A model generated the notes under the pieces. That model ran no database searches, was not told the origin of the DNA, and saw only the letters and a program-made list of their open reading frames with translations. Made by a program: the position numbers and the translations under genes. From the NCBI GenBank assembly GCA_040219295.1, contig JAVJST010000008.1, forward strand, positions 62,001 through 126,000: 64,000 nt of DNA, read 5' to 3'. This DNA comes from JAVJST01 sp040219295. GTDB taxonomy: Bacteria > Pseudomonadota > Alphaproteobacteria > Rhodospirillales > Casp-alpha2. Each line of letters opens with the position of its first letter. Within the stretch, counting starts at the first letter, position 1. This document shows, piece after piece, positions 8,957 through 18,663 of the stretch.

Positions 8957-10074
8957 AATGCCCGTCCCCCGGGTCGCTCGCGGGTCAGCGCCAGGATCAT
9001 GCCGAGTGTGATACCGATCGCCAGTGTCGACGATCCACCATAGGAAATGAACGGCAAGGTCATGCCCTTCGGCGGAATCATGTTCAAGGTCGATGCCATA
9101 TTGATCAGAGTCTGAAGTGCGAACTGAGTGGTCAGCCCCCCTGCGGCGAGCATGACGAAAAGGTCATCATCGCGGAACGCCTTGGCCAGCCCGCGAACGA
9201 CGACCCCGGCGAACAGCGCGACCAGCAACAGGCAAGCAATGAGGCCGAACTCTTCGGCCGCGACGGCTAGAATGAAATCGGCGTGCGCATCTGGCAGGGC
9301 CTCCTTGATACGCCCCTCTCCCGGCCCCCGGCCAAAGAGCCCGCCATCCTGCAGGGCCTCGAGCGCTCGGCGGACCTGGTACCCTTCCTCAGCGGCCGGA
9401 TCGAAGAATCGGTCGACGCGCGATTGGACATGACTGAACGAGAAGTAGGCTGCTACGCTACCGCCAAGGAATAACAGGACGAGCAGGGACACGAACAACA
9501 ACGGCAGTCCCGCAAGGAAGAACTGGACTGCCCATACCGCGGCGACCACGACCGACATGCCGATATCCGGCTGAAGCGCGAGCATTGTCACGATCAGCAC
9601 AAACAGCCCCGTCGCCATGAAGTGGCCCGGGAAACGCTCGTCGAGACAATGACGCGAGAAAAGCCATGCGGCGACGACCGCGAACGCCGGTTTGATGAAC
9701 TCGGACGGCTGTACGGCAAATCCACCGAAGTGGATCCAGCGCGTGGCGCCCTTGATCTCGGCGCCAACAAGCAAGGTCAGCGCGATGGCGACCATGGCGC
9801 CGGCACCCAAGATCAACGCGAACCGGCGGACACCCTTTGGCGTCAGCAGCGAAACCCCGATCATCACAGCGAAGGCCAGCGGCAGGAAGACCATCTGACG
9901 GGTGGCGAAGTGATAGGTATCGAGCCCGATACGCTCGGCAACCGCCGGCGACGCCGCAAGCGTCAGCATGCCGCCGATCACGGCGAGCAACGCGACCGCG
10001 AACAGCATCCAGCGATCAACGGTCCACCACCAGCGTCCAACAAGGCTGGTGTCCGTGCGAGCGACGGCCGTCAT
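8953..10074 (-). CDS. ftsW: Septal peptidoglycan polymerase FtsW (SEDS family)
   Basis: SEDS glycosyltransferase that polymerises lipid II at the septum with FtsI. The 373 residues give about ten hydrophobic segments. Conserved family blocks are visible: GATRWI followed by QPSEFIKPAF, RRALEALQDGG-type, GRGPGEG, ADFILAVAAEEFG, and the C-terminal PPKGMTLPFISYGGSS. ATGA overlaps connect it to murD and murG. It is distinguished from RodA (48870-50039) by this context and by the VRRALEAL / AEEFG blocks. Confidence 0.97.
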   Translation of the reverse strand: MTAVARTDTSLVGRWWWTVDRWMLFAVALLAVIGGMLTLAASPAVAERIGLDTYHFATRQMVFLPLAFAVMIGVSLLTPKGVRRFALILGAGAMVAIALTLLVGAEIKGATRWIHFGGFAVQPSEFIKPAFAVVAAWLFSRHCLDERFPGHFMATGLFVLIVTMLALQPDIGMSVVVAAVWAVQFFLAGLPLLFVSLLVLLFLGGSVAAYFSFSHVQSRVDRFFDPAAEEGYQVRRALEALQDGGLFGRGPGEGRIKEALPDAHADFILAVAAEEFGLIACLLLVALFAGVVVRGLAKAFRDDDLFVMLAAGGLTTQFALQTLINMASTLNMIPPKGMTLPFISYGGSSTLAIGITLGMILALTRERPGGRAL

Positions 10075-11486
10075 GCCAGTCCTCCCGTGGTTCCGTTGAC
10101 CTGTACGTTCTCACCGGCGAGTTCCCCGACGATCGCGCGGAACGCGTCTCCACGAGCCTCGAAGTTCTCGAACTGGTCGAAAGACGCACATGCCGGCGAC
10201 AACAGAATCACCGGTGACTTGGCATTCTGACCTCTGGCAAGGGTTCGGGCCTGCCGCACCGCCGTGTCGAGCGTTCCCGACAACGTGTACGGCACCTTGT
10301 CCTGGAGGTACGCCGCGAGTTTGACCGCTGCCTCGCCGATCAGCAAAGCATGGCGAACGTGGCCGAGGCCGCGCTCAAGGACGTCGAACCCGCTCTCCTT
10401 GGCGCGGCCGCCGGCAATCCAATAGATATCGTCGTAACTAACAAGCGCCCGGACCGCGGCGTCGACATTCGTCGCCTTGGAGTCGTTGACGTATCGGATG
10501 TGATCCGGGCCGGCGATTTCTTCCTGGCGATGGGGCAACCCAGGATAGCACTTTATGGCCTCGACGATCGTGACGTCCCGCAGTCCGCGGGCCCGTGCGG
10601 CTGCATAAGCAGCAGCGGCATTCTGCCAGTTATGCTCACCAGGCAAGGTGCGAACGCGCCGTAGGTCGAGGATCTCCCTGTGGTGTCCATCCAGATCGTC
10701 GATCAGTTTGCCCGCATGGCCGTAAACGCCACCCGCTGTTTCCTGTGTCGCGGAGATGCCGATCACCCTACGGCCACCTTCGGCGCTAATCTCTTCGTAG
10801 ATTGCCTTTCCCGTCTCGTCGTCGACACCGACGATCGCAACGTCTTCGTTCGTCTGGCCCGCGAATATCCTCTTTTTCGCCTCGACGTAACCGGCGAATG
10901 TTCCGTGTCGGTCTATATGGTCGGGCGAGATGTTCAGAAGAACGGCTGTGTTGAACCGAGCGGTCGTGGTGAGATCGAGTTGATACGACGACATTTCGAG
11001 AATGTATGTGCCGCCGTATCCTTGCGGTTCCAGATCCAGTGCAGGCTGTCCCAGGTTGCCACCAACGGCTGACTTCTGACCAGCGTACCGGAAGATATGC
11101 CCGAGCAATGCAGTGGTCGTCGACTTGCCGTTGGTTCCCGTGATCCCTACGTAGGTCGCCGCCTGATCGGTGCGGGCGAGCAGCTCAACTTCGCCGATGA
11201 TCTCACATCCGGCACCGCGTGCGGCGGTGACGACCGGATGGGGTTCCGGATAATGCAGGGGAACTCCCGGAGACAAGACGAGGCTCGTCAGCTCACGCCA
11301 GTTGCATGTTGCTAGGTCCAACAACGGCACACCGGCGATAGTCGCCTGATCCCGTGGCGCCTTGCTGTCGTCCCAGGCCCAAACGGTCGCACCCCCCTGC
11401 ATTAGCGCCCGCGCGGACGCCAGTCCGGCCCTGCCGAGACCGAGAACTGCAACGGGCAATCCGGAGAAGGGTGTGACGGGAATCAA
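10071..11486 (-). CDS. murD: UDP-N-acetylmuramoyl-L-alanine--D-glutamate ligase, probable TTG start
   Basis: Second Mur ligase, adding D-Glu. Motifs: GLGRAGLASARAL near 20, ATP-binding GITGTNGKSTTTALLGH near 115, NISPDHIDRHG, the C-terminal YVNDSKATNVDAA, and LSPACASFDQFENFEARGD. No ATG fits the N-terminus. I chose a TTG at 11486 (LIPVTPFSGLP) because AGGAG lies eight bases upstream and the start falls 11 bases after the mraY stop, giving 471 residues. The in-frame ATG at 11585 would run back through mraY. ATGA overlap with ftsW. Confidence 0.93.
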   Translation of the reverse strand: MIPVTPFSGLPVAVLGLGRAGLASARALMQGGATVWAWDDSKAPRDQATIAGVPLLDLATCNWRELTSLVLSPGVPLHYPEPHPVVTAARGAGCEIIGEVELLARTDQAATYVGITGTNGKSTTTALLGHIFRYAGQKSAVGGNLGQPALDLEPQGYGGTYILEMSSYQLDLTTTARFNTAVLLNISPDHIDRHGTFAGYVEAKKRIFAGQTNEDVAIVGVDDETGKAIYEEISAEGGRRVIGISATQETAGGVYGHAGKLIDDLDGHHREILDLRRVRTLPGEHNWQNAAAAYAAARARGLRDVTIVEAIKCYPGLPHRQEEIAGPDHIRYVNDSKATNVDAAVRALVSYDDIYWIAGGRAKESGFDVLERGLGHVRHALLIGEAAVKLAAYLQDKVPYTLSGTLDTAVRQARTLARGQNAKSPVILLSPACASFDQFENFEARGDAFRAIVGELAGENVQVNGTTGGLA

Positions 11487-11497
11487 CCTCGGCGCTC

Positions 11498-12586
11498 CTA
11501 TCGCAGCTTCAGGGTCGCGAGCCCGGCAAGAGCTAGGATCGACGCAATGATCCAGAAGCGGATGACGATGGTGCTTTCGGCCCATCCCTTCTGCTCAAAA
11601 TGATGATGCAGCGGGGCCATGCGGAACACGCGGCGTCCGGTCAGCTTGAACGACAACACCTGCACCACGACGGAAATGGTCTCTAGCACGAACAGACCTC
11701 CAACGATGGCGAGGACCAGCTCGTGCTTGGTAACCACGCTGACGGCGCCTAGCGCGCCACCAAGGGCCAAAGAGCCCGTATCACCCATGAACACCTTGGC
11801 CGGCGGCGCGTTGTACCAGAGAAATCCCAGCCCGGCACCAACGATGGCACCGCAGAAAACAGCGAGCTCACCTGTACCCGGCACGTAATGGATCTGGAGG
11901 TAGTTTGAGAATACGGTGTTACCAACGAGGTACGCGATCAGCGCAAACACGCCGGCGGCGATCATCACAGGCACGATGGCGAGACCATCGAGACCATCGG
12001 TCAGGTTGACCGCATTCGATGATCCGACCATGACGAGAACCGCAAACGCGACAAATGCCCAGCCGAAATCGAGCAGCACATCTTTGAGGAACGGCACCGC
12101 GAGCGTGGTGCGTAACTCGACCGGCACGTGCGAAAGAATCCAGAAGGTCGCGACGCCCGCGATCGCAACCTGCAGTACGATCTTCAGACGCCCGGGTAGC
12201 CCCTTGCTGTTCTGTTGGCTGACCTTGAGGAAATCATCTAGGAAACCGATGAAGCCGAATGCGACGGTAACGCCCAGAACTGCCCACACGAACGGATTCG
12301 TAAGATCAGCCCAGAGCAGGGTCGCAACCACCATAGCGATCAGGATTAGTACCCCGCCCATGGTTGGCGTGCCCTTCTTGGTCAGCAGGTGCCCCTCGGG
12401 ACCGTCGTCGCGGATCGGCTGACCAGCGGACTGGCGGTTCCTGAGCATGCGAATGATCACCGGTCCGAACAGAAAGCTCAGCAGCAATGCGGTGACGACC
12501 GCGCCACCGGTGCGGAACGTCAGATATCGGAAGACGTTCAAGGCGGAGAACTGCTCGGCAAGCGGGACCAGTAGGTTGAAAAGCAT
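11498..12586 (-). CDS. mraY: Phospho-MurNAc-pentapeptide translocase
   Basis: Integral membrane transferase that moves phospho-MurNAc-pentapeptide to undecaprenyl phosphate, making lipid I. The 362 residues contain about ten hydrophobic segments and the family motifs GTPTMGG near 74, FGFIGFLDDFLK with the Asp pair near 112, NAVNLTDGLDGLA near 190, FMGDTGSLALGG near 263, and the cytoplasmic FRMAPLHHHFEQKGW near 322. It lies ten bases after murF and eleven before murD. Confidence 0.98.
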   Translation of the reverse strand: MLFNLLVPLAEQFSALNVFRYLTFRTGGAVVTALLLSFLFGPVIIRMLRNRQSAGQPIRDDGPEGHLLTKKGTPTMGGVLILIAMVVATLLWADLTNPFVWAVLGVTVAFGFIGFLDDFLKVSQQNSKGLPGRLKIVLQVAIAGVATFWILSHVPVELRTTLAVPFLKDVLLDFGWAFVAFAVLVMVGSSNAVNLTDGLDGLAIVPVMIAAGVFALIAYLVGNTVFSNYLQIHYVPGTGELAVFCGAIVGAGLGFLWYNAPPAKVFMGDTGSLALGGALGAVSVVTKHELVLAIVGGLFVLETISVVVQVLSFKLTGRRVFRMAPLHHHFEQKGWAESTIVIRFWIIASILALAGLATLKLR

Positions 12587-12596
12587 GAGACCTCTC

Positions 12597-14033
12597 CTAC
12601 AATCCGCCGCCCGCGATGAGTCTCTCGACGACCCGGCTCACCAGACTGCCCTTGGATCCCTTGACCATGATCACGTCGCCCGGGCGAACTTCGCCGGCAA
12701 CGATCCTCGCCAGTTCTTCGGGATCAAGTGAGTGAGCCCCGCGGATGTCGGTGGGCAGCATTCTCCAAAGTGACGCCATCAGGGCTCCCGTCGCGTAGAC
12801 CCGGTCAAACCCGGCATCTGCGACAGTATCGACAAGCGCCTCGTGCGCCGCTTCTCCCACCTCACCGAGCTCCAGCATGTCGCCAAGAACGGCGATCCGT
12901 CGGCCGTCGGTGCCGGGACACGCCAGCGCTGCCGTCTGCATCGCGGCACGCATTGAGGCTGGGCTGGCGTTGTATGCCTCGTCGATCAGCAGGGCCGTCC
13001 CGCCTTCGACCGCTATATCCAACCTGCGGCCGCGGCCAGCCACCGGTTGGAGCGTATCCAGAGCCGATGCAGCAGCGTCGACGTCAACTCCCAAAAGGTT
13101 GACGGCGGCCAGAACGCCAAGGCTGTTGCTGGCGACGTGAGCGCCCGGAACGGCGACCCGGTAACTGAGCGGCGTGCCTTCTACGGATACGCTGAGCCTC
13201 GAGCCGTCGTCACCGAGATCGATCTCGAGCATTCGCATGTCTGCGTCGCGATGACGCCCGAACGAGACAATTCGTTCGATGCCCGCATCGCACGCCAGAT
13301 CCCTGAGAAGGTCGTAGTGTTCGCTGTCGCGGGGCAGCACGGCGGCGCCGCCATCGACAACGCCGGCAAAGATCTCGGCCTTGGCCCGGGCGATATCGGC
13401 GACGGAGTTGAAAAACTCGATGTGTACGGCCTCGATGGCGGTGATCAACGCAACATCCGGCGCGGCGATACGCGACAAAGGTTCAATTTCCCCCGCATGG
13501 TTCATCCCAACCTCGAAAACCCCGAATGCCGCATCCGCCGGCATCCGGGCGAGACTGAGCGGTAGCCCCCAGTGATTGTTCAGATTGCCGACCGTTGATG
13601 AGACACGCCCTTCGGCGCCAGTTTGGGCAGCGAGGCAGTGACTCAGCATTTCTTTTGTACCGGTCTTGCCGACACTACCGGTGACCGCAACCACCGACGC
13701 GTTACTGCGCCTGCGGGCGGCGCGAGCCAGATCCTGCAACGCCACCAACGTATCGTCGACGGCAATCGTCGGCCCGGCCTGTGTTTCGTTCAGCCGACTA
13801 CGGGCAACGAGACATCCCGTGGCGCCGGCGGCTCTGGCGGCAGCGGTGAAATCGTGGCCATCCATGACGGGCCCCACGATAGCAACGAACAGATCGCCCT
13901 TGGCGATCGTTCGTGAATCGATGGAGATTCCGGTCACTGACCATTCGGGGCCGCCAATGATGGCTCCGCCCGTGGCTTTGGCGATCTCGGCAGCGGTCCA
14001 CAGCGGTAAGGTTATTGTGGAGATAGCGTTCAT
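12597..14033 (-). CDS. murF: UDP-MurNAc-tripeptide--D-Ala-D-Ala ligase
   Basis: Last Mur ligase, adding the D-Ala-D-Ala made by DdlB. The 478-residue protein has the N-terminal GISIDSRTIAKGDLFVAI, the P-loop VTGSVGKTGTKEML near 118, the conserved GTALLIDEAYNASPASMRAAM near 345, and a C-terminal GDVIMVKGSKGS. The SVGKTGTKE form of the P-loop separates it from MurC/D/E. ATGA overlap with murE upstream. Confidence 0.97.
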   Translation of the reverse strand: MNAISTITLPLWTAAEIAKATGGAIIGGPEWSVTGISIDSRTIAKGDLFVAIVGPVMDGHDFTAAARAAGATGCLVARSRLNETQAGPTIAVDDTLVALQDLARAARRRSNASVVAVTGSVGKTGTKEMLSHCLAAQTGAEGRVSSTVGNLNNHWGLPLSLARMPADAAFGVFEVGMNHAGEIEPLSRIAAPDVALITAIEAVHIEFFNSVADIARAKAEIFAGVVDGGAAVLPRDSEHYDLLRDLACDAGIERIVSFGRHRDADMRMLEIDLGDDGSRLSVSVEGTPLSYRVAVPGAHVASNSLGVLAAVNLLGVDVDAAASALDTLQPVAGRGRRLDIAVEGGTALLIDEAYNASPASMRAAMQTAALACPGTDGRRIAVLGDMLELGEVGEAAHEALVDTVADAGFDRVYATGALMASLWRMLPTDIRGAHSLDPEELARIVAGEVRPGDVIMVKGSKGSLVSRVVERLIAGGGL

Positions 14034-15511
14034 CCCCTCACCTCCGACAAGGCCGCCCGAACGACCGAGGCATCATCGAATGGAATGGTGCGATCGCCGA
14101 CGATCTGACCCTGCTCGTGGCCCTTGCCGGCGACGACCAGAACGTCGCCGGGCCCAAGCGATTGAGCACCGGCCTGAATGGCCGTAGCACGGTCGCCGAT
14201 CTCAACGGCATCCGGACAGCCCACCATGGTCTGTTTTCGAATATCCGCGGGGTCTTCTGTCCTTGGATTGTCGTCGGTCACGATGACCCGGTCGGCATGA
14301 GTAAAGGCCGCGCGCCCCATTAGCGGTCGTTTTCCGGAATCGCGATCTCCGCCACAGCCAAAAACCACTGCGAGCCGACCTTTAACATGGGGACGGATGG
14401 CGCACAGCACAGTCGAGAGCGCATCGGGTGTATGAGCGTAATCGACGTAGATCGCCGCGCCGTTCTCGAGCTCGGCGACCTTCTCCAGACGGCCACGAAC
14501 ACTGCGAAGCCCCGAAAGCGCTACCGACGCAGCCTCCGGGTCAGCGTCACAGCCGATGGCCAAGCCCAGAGAGATGAGAGCATTGGAAGCCTGGAAGGAT
14601 CCAACAAGCGGCAAATCGATGCCGATACGTTGACCAAACAGCTCAACCACAAGTCGCTGCCCACCAGGACTAGGATGCTGCTCGAGCAGGTGAATTTCCT
14701 TGCCATCGAAACCCGTGGTTATCACCCGACATCCGCGCTCACGTGCCTGCTGACGAAGCTCATCGGAACGCGGATGATCTGCATTAAGAACCGCACATCC
14801 ATCGTGTGGGAGCAGTTCGCTGAACAGCCGACGTTTCGCGTTGAAGTACCGGTTCTCATCACCATGATAATCGAGGTGGTCGCGGCTCAGGTTGGTGAAG
14901 GCTGCCGCGCGAATGGCGACACCGTCCAGTCGATACTGGTCAAGACCGTGAGACGAGGCCTCGATCGCCAGGTGCTCAACGCCACGGCCCTTGAGTTCCG
15001 CAAGCATCGCATGCAGTTCAGCAGGATCCGGAGTCGTCAGGCTACCGCCGAGATAGATATCCTCACCGGCATCGGAAACCTCTGTGCCGAGGGTCCCGGC
15101 ACTCGCCGCCGGATATCCCAGTCGCGCCCAAATCTGGCGCAGGAACACCGCGACCGATGTCTTGCCGTTGGTGCCGGTGACGGCGGCAACCGTTTCGGGC
15201 TGGCGAGCGAAATACCGTGCCGCCATGGTCGCGTAGCGCTTTCTGGGATTGTTGTCGGTGATCAACGCGACCTTGCGCAGCAGATCGGTCACTTTGGTCC
15301 CCTCGGGCGCCAGAACAGCTGCGGCACCCCGCTCAACCGCATCGACGATGAAACGCCGTCCATCGTCGCGTGTGCCGGGCAGCGCGGCGAACAGATTGCC
15401 TCGCCGAACCCGCCTGGAGTCGGCCGTTACGCCCGTGATCTCAGTATCCAGTTGAGCCGGATCGATTGTCACGCCGCCACCCTCACCAGCCAGTAAATCA
15501 TTGAGCTTCAC
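14030..15511 (-). CDS. murE: UDP-MurNAc-tripeptide synthetase (meso-diaminopimelate type)
   Basis: Third Mur ligase. The P-loop AVTGTNGKTSVAVFL is near residue 112. SRDHLDYHGD is near 212, and the substrate-specificity motif DDNPRTEDP near 415 is the DNPR signature of enzymes adding meso-diaminopimelate, as expected for a Gram-negative. The N-terminal MurNAc-binding part has ADSRRVRRGNLFAALPGTR. 493 residues. It overlaps the end of ftsI by 14 bases and murF by ATGA. Confidence 0.97.
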   Translation of the reverse strand: MKLNDLLAGEGGGVTIDPAQLDTEITGVTADSRRVRRGNLFAALPGTRDDGRRFIVDAVERGAAAVLAPEGTKVTDLLRKVALITDNNPRKRYATMAARYFARQPETVAAVTGTNGKTSVAVFLRQIWARLGYPAASAGTLGTEVSDAGEDIYLGGSLTTPDPAELHAMLAELKGRGVEHLAIEASSHGLDQYRLDGVAIRAAAFTNLSRDHLDYHGDENRYFNAKRRLFSELLPHDGCAVLNADHPRSDELRQQARERGCRVITTGFDGKEIHLLEQHPSPGGQRLVVELFGQRIGIDLPLVGSFQASNALISLGLAIGCDADPEAASVALSGLRSVRGRLEKVAELENGAAIYVDYAHTPDALSTVLCAIRPHVKGRLAVVFGCGGDRDSGKRPLMGRAAFTHADRVIVTDDNPRTEDPADIRKQTMVGCPDAVEIGDRATAIQAGAQSLGPGDVLVVAGKGHEQGQIVGDRTIPFDDASVVRAALSEVRG

Positions 15512-17252
15512 CGTCCCGCCCCCATGTCTTCACGAATCGGGCGGCCTCCGCCACCAGCGGACGTTCGTCCTCCTGATCCTGCGTCGGCTGGATACCTAGC
15601 AGAGGCCCCATGGCTGCCACCACGTTCCCGACAACCGGGGCCGCGACCCAGCCACCTGTTGCATAGTTGAACGTCCGCTTGATGCCTTTCGGTTCGTCAA
15701 CCATCGCGAACACTACGTATTGCGGAGCCTGGATCGGAAATGCCCCGACAAAGGACGCAATCCGTTTGTCGTCCCTGTATCCGGCGGCGCCTAGCTTATC
15801 CGCCGTCCCAGTTTTGCCACCGACCATATAACCGTCCGCATTCGCCTTGCGGCCCGTGCCGCGGGTAACGACCAGGCGCATCAGACCCCGCATGATCTCC
15901 GATGTGCGCGGTTTCAGAACCCGCTCGCCCAATAGCTGCGCATCCGAGGTCCGGCGGGCCAACAACGTCGGCTTACGAAGCACACCGCCATTCGCCAGCG
16001 CCGCAATTCCACCAACAAGTTGCAGCGGACTTACGGCAATTCCATGGCCAAAAGAGATCGTCATTGTGTTGATCTCACGCCACCGGCGCGGGTAGAGCGG
16101 CGCGCCAACCTCCGGAAGTTCAACGTCCGCCGGCGAAAGCATGCCGAATCGCCGGAGGTAGTCCTGCTGACCTTCGATGCCGACGTCGAGCGCCATCTTC
16201 GCCGAGCCGATGTTGGATGAATGAATGATGATCTCGGGGACCGTGAGCCAACGGTTCTCCGGGTGATAATCGGTGATGGTGAACCGAGCGACACGGATCG
16301 GCTTAGACGCATCATAGCCGCCCGTTATGTCAACGACCCCGGCATCGAGCGCCATGGCGGCCGTCAGCAGCTTGAAGGTCGATCCCATCTCGTAGACGCC
16401 CTTGGTCACCCGATTGAAGGCCGACTCGTCGCCCGCGGAGCCAGCGATGTTCGGATCGAAATCCGGGAGTGAGACCATGGCGAGAATCTCACCGGTCTCG
16501 ATATCGGCGACCACGCCGGCCGCACCGATCGCACCGAACTCCTCGACGGCGCGAACTAGTTCGTCGCGCATGAGGGATTGAACGCGGATATCGATCGAGA
16601 GTTGCAGCGGCTCCGCCGACCCGGCCAACGCATCGTTGAACTGGCGTTCGACACCGGCAATTCCCTTGTCGTCGGTATCCGTGTATCCGACCACGTGCGC
16701 CAACAACGGACCGTGGGGATAGACCCGCGATTCCTCCCGGCGGAACGCCAGGCCGGGAATGCCGAGCCGGTTGACCTCATACTTCTCTTCGGGGGTTAAC
16801 CCCCGCTTTAACCAGACGAACTGGCGTTCAAGTTGAAGTTTCTCCAACAGAACGCGCCGATCGAGCTCCGGCAGAACACTGATTAGCCTGTCGGCGGCCT
16901 CGGACGCATCGAGGATTTTCGAGGGGTCTGCGTAGAGTGAGGAGATCGGCAGGCTCGTGGCGACGACGAACCCGTTTCGGTCGACGATATCCGCCCGCGA
17001 AACGACCGGGCGACTGCCGGGCTTCACGATCTCGGTGCGCACCAGCGTAGAACCGTCCGTGATCATCAGATCGACCAACCGGGCCCCGACCGATCCGAAC
17101 GCGAGCAGGATGACGGCGCCCGTCACCAGAAGTCGATTGCGGCCGATATCGAGCGCGCGCTTGCGGACGCCGTCCATCCGAATGCGCGTTGCGCCGCGAG
17201 GGGTCGCGGCGCTCCCGGTAGAACGTGTGGCTGCGTGATTCGCAGTGCTCAC
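15498..17252 (-). CDS. ftsI: Septal transpeptidase FtsI (PBP3)
   Basis: Class B penicillin-binding protein that cross-links septal peptidoglycan with FtsW. A basic cytoplasmic N-terminus is followed by one transmembrane helix at about 41-63 and a dimerisation domain with SRADIVDRNG. In the transpeptidase domain the catalytic Ser291 lies in STFK. SSN is at 345-347 and KTGT at 480-483, all intact. 584 residues, usual for the family. It overlaps ftsL by ATGA and murE by 14 bases. Confidence 0.97.
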   Translation of the reverse strand: MSTANHAATRSTGSAATPRGATRIRMDGVRKRALDIGRNRLLVTGAVILLAFGSVGARLVDLMITDGSTLVRTEIVKPGSRPVVSRADIVDRNGFVVATSLPISSLYADPSKILDASEAADRLISVLPELDRRVLLEKLQLERQFVWLKRGLTPEEKYEVNRLGIPGLAFRREESRVYPHGPLLAHVVGYTDTDDKGIAGVERQFNDALAGSAEPLQLSIDIRVQSLMRDELVRAVEEFGAIGAAGVVADIETGEILAMVSLPDFDPNIAGSAGDESAFNRVTKGVYEMGSTFKLLTAAMALDAGVVDITGGYDASKPIRVARFTITDYHPENRWLTVPEIIIHSSNIGSAKMALDVGIEGQQDYLRRFGMLSPADVELPEVGAPLYPRRWREINTMTISFGHGIAVSPLQLVGGIAALANGGVLRKPTLLARRTSDAQLLGERVLKPRTSEIMRGLMRLVVTRGTGRKANADGYMVGGKTGTADKLGAAGYRDDKRIASFVGAFPIQAPQYVVFAMVDEPKGIKRTFNYATGGWVAAPVVGNVVAAMGPLLGIQPTQDQEDERPLVAEAARFVKTWGRDGEAQ

Positions 17253-17704
17253 TCGGGTGGCCCTCCAGGGCTCATTTCACGAAGCGCGGCCTCGATCCGT
17301 GCCAAACCGTCGTCAGGGCTGGGAACCTTGGCCGCAACCCGCGGCGTTGCCGGTGTCGGCGATGGCGCCGCGGCGAGCGCGGTACCAGCGTTGTTTTCAT
17401 CTTCGGGATCACCGATCAATTCGGGAACGGCTCGCAACGGCACGCGGTCCAGCGCCCTCAACCTGTCGACACTGATTTGGTCGAGGCCGAGTTGGTCGCG
17501 TGCCAGGGCGCGCAGCCGTGCCGGCTCATTCAGATGGCTCCATTCCGCGGTCAGAACGTGGATTGCCTGGCGTTCCCGTTCGATTGAACGACTAAGGCGC
17601 GAAAACTCTGCCTCGAGATCCTGGACCTCATACTTGATGGCGAAGACGAATACGGCGAGGAGAGCGCCGGTCGCCATGCTGATCAGTGTCGCGATCCTGA
17701 ACAT
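17249..17704 (-). CDS. ftsL: Cell division protein FtsL
   Basis: Small bitopic protein of the FtsQLB complex that activates FtsWI. One transmembrane helix (about 3-24) is followed by a coiled-coil-like stretch YEVQDLEAEFSRLSRSIERERQAI and a short conserved AEWSHLNEPARLRALARDQLGL. The C-terminal 40 residues are Ala/Pro-rich. The gene is poorly conserved in sequence. The call rests on topology, the LNEPARL motif, and its fixed position between rsmH and ftsI. 151 residues. Confidence 0.9.
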   Translation of the reverse strand: MFRIATLISMATGALLAVFVFAIKYEVQDLEAEFSRLSRSIERERQAIHVLTAEWSHLNEPARLRALARDQLGLDQISVDRLRALDRVPLRAVPELIGDPEDENNAGTALAAAPSPTPATPRVAAKVPSPDDGLARIEAALREMSPGGPPE

Positions 17705-17706
17705 AC

Positions 17707-18663
17707 TCAGTACTCCTCACGCCAAGCCGGTGCGGAAGTACGTTCGGCAACACGCAAGCGAGCGGAACGGGCGCGCGGATTGGCCGCCACCTCTTCGGCG
17801 CCGGGCTTAATGGCGCTTCGCCCGGGGAGGTTGAAACTGGGCTCGCGGCCCGGCCCTCTTGCCGGGGCATGCCGGGAAACACCGGCATTGGCGCCAGACC
17901 GCTCGCGCAGGAAGCGCTTAACTTCGCGATCCTCAAGTGAGTGAAACGACACAACGGCGAGCTTGCCGCCGGGCGCGAGAAGTCTCTCCGCGCCCCGGAG
18001 CCCCCGCCCCAGTTCGCCCAATTCATCATTCACGTAAATCCTAAGCGCCTGGAAGGTTCTCGTCGCCGGGTCAATCCCATCCTTGGCCCGCACCATGACA
18101 CCGCGAACCGCCTCCGCGAGCTGCGTTGTTCGGGTGATCGGTTCGCGTTCGCGCAATTGGACGATCGCACGCGCGATCCGGCGAGATGCCCACTCCTCGC
18201 CATAACGAAAAATGACATCGGCAAGTTCCCGCTCGGCCATTTCGTTGATGACGTCGGCGGCAGACGGCCCCTCCTGCCCCATTCTCATGTCAAGTGGACC
18301 ATCCGCCCGAAAGGAGAAGCCTCGGGCCGGATCATCGATCTGCATGGACGACACGCCGAGATCGAGCGCGATGCCCTCGAGGCCATTAACGTTAACCTCG
18401 GACAATAGTTCGAACATGTCGCCGAAGCGGCCATGGACGAAGGTCAGTCGGCCCGAGTACTCCCGCGCCAACGCATTCCCTCGCGCAATGGCATCGGGGT
18501 CGCGATCGATTGCCCAAACGGCGCACGCCGCGGTGTCTAGAATCGCACGCGTATATCCGCCCGCGCCGAACGTGGCATCCAGGTACGTCGCACCATCACG
18601 CGGACTAAGTGCCGCGACGACTTCGGCAGCCATGACAGGAACATGGGGAGACGCGATGTTCAT
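17707..18663 (-). CDS. rsmH: 16S rRNA (cytosine-1402 N4) methyltransferase
   Basis: AdoMet-dependent methyltransferase (formerly MraW) that methylates C1402 of 16S rRNA. The 318-residue protein begins HVPVMAAEVVAALSPRDGATYLDATFGAGGYT, which contains the AdoMet-binding motif I. It also shows LDLGVSSMQIDDPARGFSF, PLDMRMGQ, FQALRIYVNDEL and VVSFHSLEDREVKRF, all diagnostic of the family. ATGA overlap with mraZ, two bases before ftsL. Confidence 0.97.
   Translation of the reverse strand: MNIASPHVPVMAAEVVAALSPRDGATYLDATFGAGGYTRAILDTAACAVWAIDRDPDAIARGNALAREYSGRLTFVHGRFGDMFELLSEVNVNGLEGIALDLGVSSMQIDDPARGFSFRADGPLDMRMGQEGPSAADVINEMAERELADVIFRYGEEWASRRIARAIVQLREREPITRTTQLAEAVRGVMVRAKDGIDPATRTFQALRIYVNDELGELGRGLRGAERLLAPGGKLAVVSFHSLEDREVKRFLRERSGANAGVSRHAPARGPGREPSFNLPGRSAIKPGAEEVAANPRARSARLRVAERTSAPAWREEY

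Noticed and set aside
14387..15496. 369-codon plus-strand ORF opposite murE
   Set aside because: Entirely antisense to the conserved MurE coding frame, with no recognisable motifs.
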